Of a stretch of DNA of 64,000 bases, positions 47,989-59,500 are shown piece after piece; positions within the stretch are counted from its first letter, which is position 1; each line of letters begins with the position of its first letter. This stretch comes from Brachynemurus nebulosus (lineage: Eukaryota; Arthropoda; Insecta; Neuroptera; Myrmeleontidae). The stretch covers positions 3,143,307 through 3,207,306 of the forward strand of contig JAPWDM010000034.1 of the NCBI GenBank assembly GCA_035578155.1. Direction: 5' to 3'. Made by a program: the position numbers and the translations under genes. The notes under the pieces are model-generated. The model saw only the letters and a program-made list of their open reading frames with translations, made no database searches and was not told the DNA's origin.

Positions 47989-47993
<5 letters not shown>
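47562..47993 (+). repeat. Errantivirus-type 3' LTR (432 bp)
   Basis: Same as 40,244-40,675 except T at 47,975. TATA box at 47,811-47,818. Confidence 0.93.
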
Positions 47994-48077
<84 letters not shown>

Positions 48078-48205
48078 CATTTTTTTTCTACATATTCGTG
48101 TTCTACGGGTCCGAAAACGGATAGCGCCCCTACTCTCGCCTCTCGCAGCTCTTATCGTATAGACTGTATAAGTCTAATTTTTCGGAGAAAATTCGACTAA
48201 AAAAA

Positions 48206-49029
48206 TGAGTACATAAGCGTATCTATGAAATAGTAATTCTTGGGAAATATTAACGATATTATATTTAAGAAGAAAAAGAATTTATGAATTAAAATATTTT
48301 AATTAGTAACTACTTTAAATATTTGAGAATTTTTGACGAAAGTACATACATATATACATCCATATACTTATGGATGAATTTTAGATTTTTAGAATTATTT
48401 TAAGAATTTTGAAAAAGTATTAAGAAAAGCAATTTGAGTAGGATAAAATCATTCAATTAAGGTTCTTGAACATAATTCCAGACTTAAGATTTTTACTTGA
48501 ACAAATTAATTTTAATAAGTAAAGGAAAATTAAAATTTTGAAAAAATGATTAGATATGATTTGATTAAGTTATTACATAAACAAATACATAACGAAAATG
48601 AAGGAAAGAAATTAGAAATTGCAATTGTGTAATACAGTTTTAGTTTTTCAGAAAAGTTAGAATAGCTAAAGAGGCTAATAACTTTTTTTTATTAAAAAAG
48701 AATGAGCATTATTAATTTCTTGTTTATAACTGTTAGGAATTTAATTTGATTGGGTTGTATATGCATAATAAAAGTGAAAATTTTGAAAGTAACAGTACGA
48801 AAAATTCTTAAGGAAGAAGAATTGTAAATTACATTTTTTTTTTAGAGAAAGAAATTGCTCCTTTTATTACGTAACGAACTTAATTTGCAGATTTTACTTA
48901 ATATCGAAATATTTTTGTGGTTAGAAATTTAATTAAGAATATTAGTTATATAGTTTTGAGTGTATCTTTAAGATTCAATAAAAGGTTAATTTTTCTTTCG
49001 AAATTGAACGAAAAGTTAACTTTCATTTT
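48206..49029 (+). other. gypsy-2 3' untranslated region
   Basis: AT-rich sequence between the nested repeat and the PPT. No env-like frame or other gene is seen. Assigned to gypsy-2 only by position. Confidence 0.5.
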
Positions 49030-49042
49030 AAGGGAAGGGAAA
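49030..49042 (+). other. gypsy-2 polypurine tract
   Basis: AAGGGAAGGGAAA lies immediately before the LTR start TGTAATG. It marks 49,043-50,021 as the 3' LTR of gypsy-2 and not a solo LTR. Confidence 0.85.
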
Positions 49043-50021
49043 TGTAATGTATACGTATTTTTGTCTACCACTGTATTAATTTTCTAAAAACATCAATTGT
49101 CGATTGAATTTATTGAACGATACACAATCAGACAATAAGTCGCAATATGTATCACTTCTTAGAAAAGGAAGAAATAAGTAGTCTGAACATTCATGGTCAG
49201 ACGGTCATTTTCAATAACCCGATGAGTGAGACTTCCTAAACTCTAGAGGCCCTAATACTGGAAAGTCATCACGTAGACACAATCGAACGGTATAAAAGCA
49301 GAAACTGAGTTTTAATCGGGTTTAATCTTGATTCATTCGTCCAATCTGATCTTCACTCTCATACGTTGAATAAGTTGTTAAAATTCATTAAGTTCAATAA
49401 ATTCATTCTTTTAATCAGTGATAAAGGTGTTGTGAACTTTCTCACTAGAGGTAATGTGCATTTCCTTTCTTAATAATATTATTTATCTTTACGTATGTAA
49501 TCTGATCTATTAATATATAAGTAAAACTCGTTTAATAAAGTGCAAGCTTTACATTCCAGAACTAATCACAGAAAATTATAGTGTTATGCAATTGATCAGC
49601 TTACATATGCGCATATTATTTTAAATCTTGTAATTTTGAAATTTTATATATTTTCATTTGTTTCTGAATATTTTATTATTACGTTTTCTTGATTTGGATC
49701 CAACATACATTTCGTACGATTGTAATTGCCCATCTACGAGAAACATTGTCGATTTATAAACTTTTATTTTCTAGTAAAACCTGTTAACTATTTTTTTTTT
49801 TAATTGTTAAATATTGTATTAATTTAATACCTAAACTTTTGAATTTACATCCCCATAATCGCAACTTTAATTCAAACTGAAAAACAGAGGTTACTTTAAT
49901 AGCCAAGTCGCAGCCACAGCTACCACTTTCCGCTATTAACCCCAAAATTTTACATTTGATGGCAGCGGTGGGATAGTTCAAAACAACCACCAAGCCACCT
50001 AACCCTACCCAGTTCTTTACA
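49043..50021 (+). repeat. gypsy-2 3' LTR (979 bp)
   Basis: Same ends as the 5' LTR (TGTAATG ... GTTCTTTACA), TATA box at 49,291-49,298, and the internal PBS copy near 49,952-49,975. It has about 120 bp (about 49,492-49,616) absent from the 5' LTR, with no obvious inverted ends, so either an insertion here or a deletion there. It lies 290 bp upstream of the LITAF-2 start codon, same strand. Confidence 0.85.
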
Positions 50022-50310
50022 GAGGCTTCCGGAATACATTCGACTTATTGCAGGCTACATGAACTAAACTAGATTAAAAAAGATTCGACTATTTAATATC
50101 AATTTTAAATTTGATTTCAGTAATTAAAAAATTTTTTCGCGATTCTTTCTTTCATGTATATTCGTTTGGAAATAAATATTAGTTTCCGAGGTAACTGACA
50201 TAACTGATATTTTCAAAAATGAAAACAGTTACTTTTATCAACCGTTAAATTAAAAATGTAAATAAATATTTGAAAATTATAAGATTATATGATAAGTGAT
50301 TTCAGTTAAA

Positions 50311-52967
50311 ATGGCTGCCGGAAATAAAAATTACAGTACAAAACAAAAAATGAAACCAATTTATGTAAAAGAAAAAATATGTCAGTTTTGTGAAAAATTC
50401 TTGTCTAAAAACAAAAACTTCATTTTATTATATTATCTTATTTCATTTTTAGATTATAAACCAAATCCAATGCTTGGACCACATTCAACAATTACCGTAT
50501 GCCCACATTGTTTAAATAATGTTGTAACAATTACAATAGACCTACCAACAATAACTACTCACCTTACGGCTGCACTATGTTGCTTAATTTTGTAAATATT
50601 TTCAGTAATTTTTGCTTTTCATAATAATAAATTGGAATTCGTGCTCACATTCTTGGAACGTTTATTTTGGAAATGGAAACAAAAAGAATTGTCTGTAATT
50701 TACGAAAAATAAAAAATTCTAGTTCATAGTACTTGTGTTATCCTAAAACACATATAGAGGGAAATATTACATAATAAATTAAATATATAAAATAATAAAA
50801 TTTTTTCCCTTAATTATTATAGATAAATAATCCAGCCCACAGTTGACAGTACAGCTCAATATAGTGATTTAATAAATAATATGTATTTGTCGGCAATTTC
50901 CCAAACTTTGTGCCAACGAAATTCCGTAAATTTTTCTCTTTTTCTTGATTGATTTGCAAATAAAACAGGTAAAAAAGTAAATAAAAATTGTCGGACACGT
51001 TTAATTTGCATTAAAAAATATTAAAATTTAATATATTAATCATTGCGTTTAGTAAGTAAATAATCCATTTTCTTTTTTTTTTTTAAATTTGGGCAAAGGG
51101 AAATACTAGAAAGAAAAACAAACAATTTAATTTAATTATCATATTTATTTATTACTAAACAATATAATTTCTAAGAGAAATAGTAAAAAGTGCCGTTACA
51201 CAAAGCGTTTTCTTATAAATAAAAAATTAAGTTTTTAATATTTCTAATGAAAATTAAATATGTGCATAAACTTTTATCGTCATTTTTATTTGTTTTGATA
51301 CTAAATCAATCAAAAAAAAAAAAAAAAAAATTAACAGCTTTATTTATAGGTTGGCATATAATTTGGGAATTAGCCAAATTTTCTTCAAAGGTTGATTGTA
51401 TAATATCAGTCTTAATATTGAAACTAATTCCGAGATGGAGGTTCAATCAAAATCTGGATTGTCAGAAAAAAGAGCATATTTGAATACAGAACGACTGTTT
51501 TCACCAACTTTTTAAAATGTTTATTAAAATGCAAAACTAAAAATGAAAGTAAAAATTATGCAATATGAACGCGCATAATTAAATCAAAATTATCTTTTTG
51601 TAGAAAATTTCCAGTTTGCAAAACTAATAAAATGCTGAGTACAAATTAAATAAGGAATCCGGTCCCAAATATTAACGCTTATAACCTGTAACCCTATAAT
51701 GCACGACCTACCATGATCACAAATTTGATGATTATAGTCATTTATTTCTTGTAAATTTGATGATCAGATCCAGTTCAGTAGAAAATTTTTGAAATTTGTG
51801 ACCTTGTCAGTACACGATTTACTGTGACCATAAATAAATTTTTGATGATAGTTATGTATTTACTTTTGTAATTTTGTAGCTATGAGCGAATCCAATTCAA
51901 CAGAAAATTTTTGAAATTACAACCTTAAGTAGCAAGCAGGTGTTGGCGACAACACATTTCAAGATGTACATTTAAGCTCCGGCCCGACTAAAAAAATTTT
52001 ATGTACGACTTCCCGTAATTCTAAAGTAATCATACTATGTAAGGAGTACTAATTTACAAGTAAAAAATTTGATAACAATTTTTTGTCAAAACCCTGGCGG
52101 AAAAAAATCTATGAAAAAAATTATGACAAGTTATGAAAAATTACGAAAAACATATCCATATTTGGAAATTTTCACAATCATAATTCATTTTCATATTTCT
52201 TCAGAAGAATGCATCGTTTATCAGAAATTATCATTAAAAACAAAGATTTTAACAGATGATCAGATTTATATTTTTTCATAGTTATTCATAACTCATAATC
52301 ATAATGTTTTAGAATAGATAATGCATAATTTTTCATTACAGCCGTAGTCATTTTTTTATGACTTTCTATGAAAAAATATGATTTTTTAATAATTTACTGT
52401 TTCATAGAGTTTCATAACTTTTTATAGAATTTGTCATATTTTTTTTTTCGTCAGGGAAAATTAATACTTACAATTAGATACCAGTAAAAACCTATTTTTC
52501 ATTTGTTCCCACAATCTGCTGCTACCGGTAGAATAAATTTTTGTTGAATTTCCATCAACAAGGACACTAATGTGTTATACTTATTATCCTTTCTCAAAAT
52601 TTTATCGACGAAGTTCGTATCCGTAAATTTAATTTTTTAGCAGTTGCCTTTTGAACTGTTACCACAAGCGGAAAAGACAATTTTATATGTACTTCAAGGT
52701 ACCTTTCCAATCGGATTTTCTAAATTTCCCTACAAAATTTCAATCTATCTATTTATATACCTAAATATAAAGAGCGTAGTCGCATGAATTCTAATTTTTT
52801 TAATATTTGTATGTAATTGTGTTCAATACCTAATATAATTTTTGTTTTGTTCCAGTCCACTTTTCCTTTGCTGCCCATATTTATGCTGCATGTTTGGTAA
52901 AACCGAGCATTATTGCCCAATATGCCAAAAATTGATTGGAGTATATGACCGAGGGTGTGGAATATAA
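50311..52967 (+). CDS. LITAF-domain protein 2 (109 aa if the short intron is used)
   Basis: Favoured exons are 50,311-50,389, 50,453-50,591 and 52,856-52,967 (330 nt). The first intron (GTGAAA donor, TTTTTAG acceptor) is 63 nt, a multiple of three, so the frame stays open if it is retained (130 aa). Splicing gives phase-1 and phase-2 introns exactly as in LITAF-1, and nearly the same length. The domain has a first knuckle VCPHC, a hydrophobic stretch (LTAALCCLIFPLFLCCPYLCC) and a second knuckle HYCPICQKLIG. The N-terminus is basic (MAAGNKNYSTKQKMK) with none of the PPxY-like Pro richness of gene 1. An acceptor (GATTTCAG, ending 50,305) six bases before ATG again implies a 5' UTR intron. AATAAA lies 25 bases after the stop. 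The 2.26-kb intron holds a MITE. Likely membrane-associated zinc protein; role inferred from the family. Confidence 0.85.
51703..51930. repeat. Two diverged tandem units of about 135 bp in the LITAF-2 intron
   Basis: CACGACCTACCATGATCAC and CACGATTTACTGTGACCAT start units that both continue with AATTTGATGAT-like and AGAAAATTTTTGAAATT sequence. Confidence 0.5.
52092..52456. mobile_element. 365-bp MITE in the LITAF-2 intron
   Basis: Ends CCCTGGCGGAAAAAAA and TTTTTTTTTCGTCAGGG are inverted, flanked by AAAA on both sides (possible 4-bp duplication). The inside repeats TTATGAAAAATTACGAAAAA-like and TCATAACT motifs. Superfamily unassigned. Confidence 0.65.
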
Positions 52968-53623
52968 ACTTTTTCACATTAATTAACGTTAAATAAACCA
53001 AATTTATTATCAATTCTAGCAATTTGTTTTTAACTATTCAGCTAACAAAACGTAATCAGAGTATAAAATACCAATTACTTCAGGATAACTCGATAAATTA
53101 TCCGAAAATTCTCATTTTTAATGTAGTTAATTAAAATATTAAATGAAGGATTTTATTCCCTTGATAGAAAACTATTTTCTTACTTTTATGTTCTAAATTA
53201 CGAAAACAATAATCATTACTACGTAAGTTAACTAACAATAAGTAAAAAAAATTGTACTATTCGTTCTTTTACACTTTGTTCATTGATGTTCTAAAAATGT
53301 AGGTATAATATATTTAAAAAAAAAAAAAAAATTGAAAGTTTAAGGAAGATGCTATCATCTGTTATTTCTTGTTATAAAAAGGGTGTGAGCTGGTAGATAT
53401 CAGATACGATTGAAATCTTTTCGTAATTCTGAAAAAAAATCTTATACACAGTTCTTTGACAAGAACTAGGTAATGTAGTAATGGTAGGAACCAAAGACAG
53501 AAAAAAAAGAAAAATTTCTAAAATAGTTGCTGCCTTAAAAAAATCAATTCCTTTTACTAGTTTAAAAAATGCTTGCATTTTCTTATAATACTAGAGGTAT
53601 CGTTGTATTTTTATTGAAAATTT
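52968..53623. other. LITAF-2 3' region, non-coding
   Basis: Contains the AATAAA at 52,992-52,997. The rest is AT-rich; no gene seen. Confidence 0.5.
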
Positions 53624-53625
53624 TA

Positions 53626-55298
53626 TAGTCAGCCACACTCGTATTCGTACAGCAGCATATTTACGCATATGACAAAATTTAAACAAAATGGATTCCCATA
53701 ATTTCCCACAAATTTAAACTTTTTTGTTTATAATATTAATATTTGGATCTTCTACTTCCTACCTAAGTTAAAAAAATTTCATTAATACTTTTAAAAAAAA
53801 AATTTTCTAAGTGAAATGTTATGCATGCAATTTGTATCAACATGTCCAACGCCACATTCGTATTCGTACACCTTAAAATTTGATAAATATTTTTATATGT
53901 TTCAAAAATGAATTACTTTATTTTCAAATTTAGAAGTATATTTACGTAGGTAAGTACCTTCATTTTAAATAAACATAAAATAGAATAATCCTCAAGGTCA
54001 ATTTTTCCATATATTTACTGGAAAATTAAAGAAATTTCAATAGAGTCCAAGAAATCGATTATTGATGTATGCTACCAAAATAAATTCTTCAGAAAGGGCT
54101 TAAATTGTAAGTAGGCGACTATTTAACACTTAATGTGTCATAAAGGACCACAAACAGGATAATAAATTAGAAAATAACTCTTGAAATATGGATAAAAAAT
54201 ACTACATCTTGTTCTAAATTTTCATTTTTGAATGAATAAATTAACAAAAATCCACCAAAGAGCCCTAAAATGGTCAGGATAAGGTGAAAGGATTACATAG
54301 CAAAGAAATTTCGCACTGAAAGAATTCCTCGCCTTATTAAAACACGTGATATATACCGTGGGAAAAAATGCATGTAAATAACATATATAAACAAAGATAG
54401 ATAGATTGTTCCGGAAACTACGTAAATAAGGATTCTGAATCTCGATGTAACAAAATATTCACAGATAAACGTAAAATTAAGATTTTCATCATTGACCTTG
54501 TCCTTAAATCCTTATTTTCCTACATTTTAGAGCAATATAAGTTTTATTATTTATTTATGTTACTTACCACGTACATTCCCATGGTATATATCACGTCTTT
54601 CAATAACGTGAGAAATTCTTCCAGGACAAAAATACTTTGCTAAGTAATCCTTTCACTTAATCCTGACCATTCTATCACTTTTTTATGGATTTTTGTTAAT
54701 TTTTTCATTAAAAAATGACAATTTAGAGTAAGACGTAATATTTTTTATCCATATTTCGAGAGTTATTTTCTAATTCTTTATCCTGTTGGTTATCCTTTAT
54801 GACAAATCAAATGTGAAATAGTTGTTCACTTATCATTTAAGAGGTTTAAGGACTTTCTGTAGGAATTTATTTTATTAGCATACATCAATAACAATTTGTT
54901 GAACTCCATTAAAATTTTTTTTATTTTTCCGGCAAATTAATCAAAAATTTGACCTTAAGGGTTATTAAATTTTATGTTTATTTAAAATAAAGGTACATAC
55001 CTACGTAAATATACTTCTAAATTTGAAAATAAAGTAATTCATTTTTGAAACATATAAAAATATTTATCAAATTTTAAGGTGTACGAATACGAATGTGGCG
55101 TTGGACATGTTGGACATGAGAATTTTTTTTTAAAAAACTACTAATGAAATTTTTTTAGCTTATATAGGAAGTAGAAGATCTAGATATTAATATTATAAAA
55201 AAAAGGTCAAATTTGTGGGAAATTATGGGAATCCACTTGGTTTAAATTTTGTCATATGAGAAAATATGCTGCTGTACGAATACGAGTGTGGCTGACTG
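53626..55298. mobile_element. Tc1-type element with about 830-bp inverted repeats, 1,673 bp
   Basis: Ends are YAGTCAGCCACACTCGTATT at left and the reverse complement at right, with TA on both sides (53,624-53,625; 55,299-55,300). The arms pair over nearly the whole length, meeting near 54,460. Inside each arm a second copy of the end motif (GCCACATTCGTATTCGTACA, about 53,851-53,870 and 55,080-55,100) gives an IR/DR layout like that of Sleeping Beauty/Tc1 relatives, where both copies bind transposase. No coding capacity. Confidence 0.88.
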
Positions 55299-55300
55299 TA

Positions 55301-56589
55301 GGTGCCTACCAAATGAATTCTACTTTTAATATTAGATTAGTACTAATAGTACTAATTGATACTGAATAATCAACAAAACGGGAGTCGGTCGTCACATCCA
55401 CTGTGGAGCTAAAGAGGAAAGTATAGATGAAAGTTATTAAAAATGAGAAGGTACTCTTCAAGTCATTTTAAACCGTTCCAAAATTTATGAGATGATTTTT
55501 GAGATTGTACTCAATTAAAAAATAATGATCAGCTGTGTCCAAAACGAGGGATTATACGTCAGTCACGTATATGAACCATTTGTATAGGAGCTAGCAATGT
55601 CGAAAAATACATGATTTTAGCATGACCTATATTCTCTCGTATCTTCTCCCTTTTAATGACCTAGAAAAATTGCGGCTGATCTGTCTGGCGGGAGATATTG
55701 CGTTTACCTGCACACGAATCGATTACTCAAGTAAAAAATAATAAAATTATGTCATTTTAGCGAAAACATAATCCATAGTAAAGTTAAGGAGGAAATATAA
55801 AACTAGTCAATTTTTGTCCAATTAGCGGCAAGTTAAAATAATGATTGGTAATTGAAATTCTCATTCCACAGAATTTAATAATATCAGTTATAAACATTTT
55901 ACTTCAAGAGAATATTTTAAAAATCATTACTCAACCACTTGTGAATCTCATAATACCCAATAATTAAAAGAACATTATAAAGTTACAAAACAACCCGAAT
56001 CCCCAATGTAACGCTTTTACATTTGCGGCTGTGGTAATTTTTCCAAATCTGACCCATTATTCGAGCCTCATAGCTAATATGAATGAATATAGGATATGCC
56101 CTCCATGTGCCTAATTCGAACCGGACAGAATTACGCCTTGTCTTATTTAATTTCTACTTGAGAATACTTAATCGTAGTTTGCAAAAAACATTAAAATTTT
56201 ATGATCTATTGATTTACATTTATGGCGAAAACTTTGTAAAATATATCCTTGTTCTATGTTTTTTGATACTTTTATATTCCTTTTAGTTCTCTTTATCGGG
56301 ACTTAGCAATCGTATAAATGTATAATTAGTTTATTTATTAATAGATTGGACAAATTAAAGACAATTTCATTGAAGAGGGCTTATTTCTGCGGATAAAGCC
56401 AGCTGATTATTATCATTTTTGGTGTCTTTGATTAATACCAATATTTTAAGATAAATAATTTCCTTGGTGACAATGACATTTTATAATAGTTTATTTAATA
56501 ATGTTATTCAAAAATTTAATGCATTAAAGTGACAAATAAGTAAGTTGGGTTTTAAAAACTTGAATTATGAAAAATTAGAAATTTCATAA
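55301..56589. other. Intergenic, upstream of LITAF-3
   Basis: No gene recognised. The promoter of gene 3 should lie here. AAAAATTAG ending near 56,580 could be an acceptor, as seen before the ATG of the other two genes. Confidence 0.5.
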
Positions 56590-59500
56590 ATGAATTCCAA
56601 AAAAGAGGCATTTAAAAGTGAAAATTCATTTGGACGAAAGCCACAAGTAACATTTTGTCCTAGTTGTAACACAGTTATTGCAACTACCACTAAATGCAGA
56701 TATACAAAAAATGCACACTTGATTGCTTCTTTACTTTGCTTAACAGGGTAAGTAGGTACATATAAAAAGTCAATATATTTTGAAGAAAGAGCTTGAAATC
56801 GGGCGGAAATCATGTGACCCAAATCTGAAATAAACAAAAAAAAAAAAAAACTTTAAAAAACAAACTTGTTATTATTGTCTTCTATAATAAAGTTAATGAC
56901 CAACCGACGAATGAATCCGACGCATGTATGCCTATTAGCAGGGCTGGGAACTATTTAAAATGATTTCATTTTAAATATGTATTTAAAATACAAAATTCCA
57001 TTTTGCATTTTCTATTTTAAATTAGTTCGGTCAAACCATTTTCCATTTTGTATTTAAAATGGAAATTTGAATCCATTTTACATTTAAAATGAAAATGCAT
57101 GCATACACAAATTTATGTCTATATAATATTAATTATAGAACTTGAATTGAACGACTTGAAGTCTAACAAATCGTAAGTTAAATGTAAGTTGATTTAATTA
57201 ATTCAAATTTTTTCTAACTCGAGTAGCAGTGGCACTTGAGTTAAATTTGTTACTAGAGTTGCAGTTCCTTTAAGTTAAACTTTTCTGATTCAAGTTGTGT
57301 ACTACTATCTTTAAGACACGTCGATAAGAAATGTTTTTGTATTTCGAGTAGATGATTGTCATAATTTTATTTAGAAGTTGCAGTCGTAGCGTCGCCAAAG
57401 TTTGAGTACGTCAAGGCCGAATTAAATTTTACAATATTTTTAAGTAACAATATTTGAAGAGTTAAGTTTCGTTTTCATATTATGCAAACTTTACAAAATT
57501 TTCTCAAAAGACTGCCTTTATGTATTTAATATTTAAGTACGTTTGACATTTTTTTAACTTTTTTTTTTTTAATTAATATAACTAAAATGATGATAAAAAA
57601 CTTATAGAATAAATTTAAAGTAAAAAAAGCATTTTGCATTTTATAAGCCATTTTAAATAACTATTTTCCATTTTCAATTTTAAATATGTTCTGCAAAACC
57701 ATTTTCCATTTTGTATTTTAAATGTCTTTGTGGAAACCATTTTCCATTTTCTATTTTAAATGGTTTCTATGAACCATTTTTCACAGCCCTGCCTATTAGT
57801 AGTTTTTTATACAAACTTTCTACCTAATAAGTGGATAAACTTTTAGTTTAGCGATCGCGATTGTCCTAGGTTTAATAATAAAAAAGTTTAATTTTCTATT
57901 TCTCAATTTTAGAGGTTGGTTATGCATTTGGATTCCGTATGTATTAGGAAGATTTCGAATTACTCAACATTACTGTCCGATTTGTTATAAATATTTAGGA
58001 TCATACGATCCATCCACCGGTTCACTCAAAATTATAAAATTGGCAGATAAACAAAAAATAATTGCCGGATGTGAAGCAACAGGTATAAACAATAGTTATA
58101 ATACACCAACTCCGATTTCTCTACTACGACACAAAAAAGCCAGAAAGATTCGCTCAAAAAGTACAAGTACAAACAGCAAAACGTTTCGAGCAAATATAAA
58201 AAATGGTGGGGAAAAAACTGAATCAAAACATAAAAGCACTTCAACGTCTGTTGAACAAATTATGGACCAATTAACTAAGGCACAAAGTAAAACAGCAACT
58301 GGAAAAGTTTTAAGCCGACACGAAATTCGTGATATAATTCTCAAAGCGAGTACAAGTAAAACCAAACTGAAAGAGTTTGAAATGCACAAAAGTCTATCAG
58401 GTACATTAGAACATTCAGCAGCAAACAGAAGTGATAAAAAAATAATCCCTAAATCAATAACATATAACAAATCTAATAAATCTAAATATACTAATAAATC
58501 GCTTACTGGTTCTGACCACTCTTTGAGACATTCTCGGTCGAAAAATATGACAATAAAAACAAAATTAAAAGGAAAATTTGTAACACCAAATACTAAAAAT
58601 TACGTATCCAGTCGAACAGAAATCAATAAATCAAAAAATAGATACTCAATTTTTAATCAAATCAACGTATCAAATACTAAGTTCCAAAATATGTTTTTAA
58701 GAAATAATTCCAGAGAATTTCTTAGCAGTATTTATAGGACAGAAGTAGATGAAAGCATTCTCAACAATTCACTGCTACAAAAATTACAAATATCAAATAG
58801 GTTAATGCCAGAAATAATTCACTGTGATAAAACATTTTCTGATGTTGAAATTAAAAAAATGCCTAAAAATTATTTACAATCATTAGAAAAACTTTCTAAA
58901 ATACAAATTATGAACTTAGCAGATAGTTCGGCACAATCAGAAGAAAATAATTTATTTGTCAAGCAACTTGATCGACCTAGAAACGTAATCATTGAACAAA
59001 TAATAAAACAAATAAGAGTTAAAATAGATTTAGATTCTGTACACAACTCACACTCAGACAGTGAATTAAAAATTCCGAAAAAGATTCGATTCAGAATTAA
59101 AAAATCAACCAGAAATTGTAACACAGACCAGCCGGAATATTCTCGAATAATTGATAACTTAATAAATGTACAAATTAAGGCGCAAAATACTTTATACTGG
59201 CGAAACAACAGCGAAGATGAACTGATCAAAACTGTCATTAAGGAATTGAAAAAACACCAACTAATGTTTAAAAGTAAATTTAAACAATTTAATGAGGTGC
59301 AGTTATACAATATTGTTAAAGAAACGCTAGATTCAAATTTATTGTATCGACAATTAAAAATACTAAAATGGATTAATTCCATTAAACAATCAAAAAATAC
59401 CGTTAAAAGATCCAAACGTCATAAAAATAAAAGTGTCTTACAAGCAATTCAAAATAAAAAAGCATTAGAAAAAAAGAATTCAGCAGTGAAAACTAATAAC

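Larger units (their letters stand above)
40244..47993 (+). mobile_element. Errantivirus-type gypsy element, young, 7,750 bp
   Basis: Two 432-bp LTRs that differ at one base by eye (40,657 C versus 47,975 T), a tRNA-Ser-type PBS, gag, pol in the -1 frame, an env-like third frame and a PPT. ATAT flanks both ends (40,240-40,243; 47,994-47,997), fitting the 4-bp YRYR-type target of errantiviruses, although the surrounding (TA)n makes this uninformative. Pol carries two lesions (a frameshift near 43,516 and a stop at 44,978-44,980); gag and env are open. Confidence 0.93.
38648..48205 (+). repeat. (TA)n-family repeat, full-length copy split by an errantivirus-type element
   Basis: Left part 38,648-40,243 (AAAAAAAAACGCCGTGAGCA ... 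(TA)n) and right part 47,994-48,205 ((TA)n ... GGAGAAAATTCGACTAAAAA) together match 4,662-6,806 in reverse. The retroelement landed in the (TA)n tract. The copy itself sits in gypsy-2 between the end of pol and the 3' PPT. No coding capacity. Confidence 0.85.
29224..50021 (+). mobile_element. gypsy-2: Ty3/gypsy LTR retrotransposon carrying nested insertions
   Basis: TG...CA LTRs (29,224-30,078 and 49,043-50,021), a tRNA-Leu-type PBS, gag, a decayed pol and a polypurine tract before the 3' LTR are all in the expected order on the + strand. Flanking tetranucleotides GAAG/GAGG could be a 4-bp target duplication with one change. Subtracting a hAT MITE (1.1 kb), a foldback element (1.5 kb) and the (TA)n repeat with its errantivirus (9.6 kb) leaves about 8.7 kb, normal for the family. 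LTR divergence by eye is a few percent plus an indel of about 120 bp. Confidence 0.85.

Noticed and set aside
50390..50452. Reading LITAF-2 without the 63-nt intron (130 aa)
   Set aside because: Frame is open either way, but splicing reproduces the intron phase and length of LITAF-1. Treated as less likely, not excluded.
58096..59415. Minus-strand frames of 124 and 181 codons opposite LITAF-3
   Set aside because: Cys/Leu/Phe/Ser-rich shadow translations of the Lys/Asn/Ser-rich + strand frame; no motif of their own.
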